A DNA stretch of 64,000 nt from Ectocarpus siliculosus (lineage: Eukaryota; Sar; Phaeophyceae; Ectocarpales; Ectocarpaceae), in NCBI GenBank assembly GCA_000310025.1, contig FN649745.1, positions 1,470,828 through 1,534,827 on the forward strand, given 5' to 3'. The notes under the pieces were generated by a model. It searched no databases, was not told the origin of the DNA, and saw nothing but the letters and a program-made list of their open reading frames with translations. Each line of letters opens with the position of its first letter. Position 1 is the first letter of the stretch. Below, in pieces: positions 63,569-64,000 of the stretch. Position numbers and translations under genes: made by a program.

Positions 63569-64000
63569 CCTTGCACCTGCAGGCTTTGCAAGGAGAACAG
63601 GCCTCGGGTCCTTCAAGTGCAACTGGGGGCTCTTAGCTCTCAGCTGCAAGTCTACGGTGTGTTAGTGTGTAGCCATAGCTGTGGGTCCTCCAGAAAAAAA
63701 TCTGTCGCGCGTGGGTTTGTACAGACGTCGAAGGATATCTGTAACGCTCGCGATGACCCCGTCCCTGTGGTAATATCTCTGTGCGGGCCCCTGCGGAGCC
63801 TGGCACCAATGATATCTTATTGAGCTCGCAAAGAAGAGGGCAGGGAGGAGGGCAGGCGAGAAGCGGGCCTTTCGTCAACCATCAGGTTCTCCCAGCGCAC
63901 GCCCAGTTGCTGGTCGTTCTCGAGTCTGCGATGGGAGAAGAAAAGGAAGTTCCACCTCCGGGGTGTCGGCCGATATGGATCCAGATGAAGAACTACGACC
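63569..64000 (-). other. Right edge: short exon-like piece upstream of the ABC gene
   Basis: After a good pyrimidine tract and cgcag acceptor (63926-63930), 63925-63817 reads LENDQQLGVRWENLMVDERP and on to a TAA stop. It is either the last exon of a neighbouring minus-strand gene, or, using the GTGCGC donor after QQLG, an upstream exon of the ABC gene joining LRAKSPQ in phase 0. Nothing else is visible in this stretch. Confidence 0.35.

Noticed and set aside
63026-63823. 265-codon plus frame at the right end
   Set aside because: It is the antisense shadow of the first two ABC exons and spans their introns without splice logic.

Overview
The window looks like nuclear DNA from an intron-rich eukaryote, most likely a stramenopile and plausibly a brown alga of the Ectocarpus type. 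This is inferred from four things: coding exons of about 40-1500 bp separated by introns of a few hundred bp to about 2 kb with GT-AG borders; moderately GC-rich sequence with strongly G/C-ending codons in exons; long gene-free tails behind convergent genes; and a plant-type leucine-rich-repeat exon fragment. No bacterial operons, ribosome binding sites, rRNA or CRISPR arrays were seen. Most of the supplied open reading frames are shadows. I rebuilt the genes by finding reading-frame blocks with good splice borders and requiring intron phases to match from exon to exon.

Layout, left to right. (1) 110-5479, plus: a CDC50/LEM3 (TMEM30) flippase beta subunit, cut at its 5' end by the window edge. 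(2) 6767 to at least 39351 (probably 40841), minus: one giant gene of about 43 exons. The phases stay consistent to a predicted protein of about 3,930 residues with coiled-coil stretches, an IQ motif, an AP2-like module, a recurring 'AYDP' strand motif and a cluster of RRGSVQ sites. The first two genes converge on a shared 3' zone (5480-6766). (3) 41963-50218, plus: an EF-hand protein with an MGSAAS N-terminus, head-to-head with the giant gene. Its first intron carries a pogo-like MITE with intact terminal inverted repeats and a TA target duplication. (4) 50219-52984: gene-free, containing a 391-bp near-perfect inverted repeat whose arms each carry a decayed LRR exon, plus a degenerate tRNA-like (SINE-like) segment. 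(5) 52985-63568, minus: a complete 12-exon ABC half-transporter of the ABCD/SbmA-BacA/YddA type (737 residues from the first in-frame Met). Its long third intron holds a broken LINE 3' end. (6) At the right edge, a short exon-like piece on the minus strand.

Functional links are modest. CDC50 and the ABC protein are both membrane transport proteins but are not adjacent. The divergent EF-hand / IQ-protein pair is suggestive, because IQ motifs bind calmodulin-like EF-hand proteins, but co-function is only an inference. All exon borders come from reading the sequence by eye; none is supported by transcript data here.
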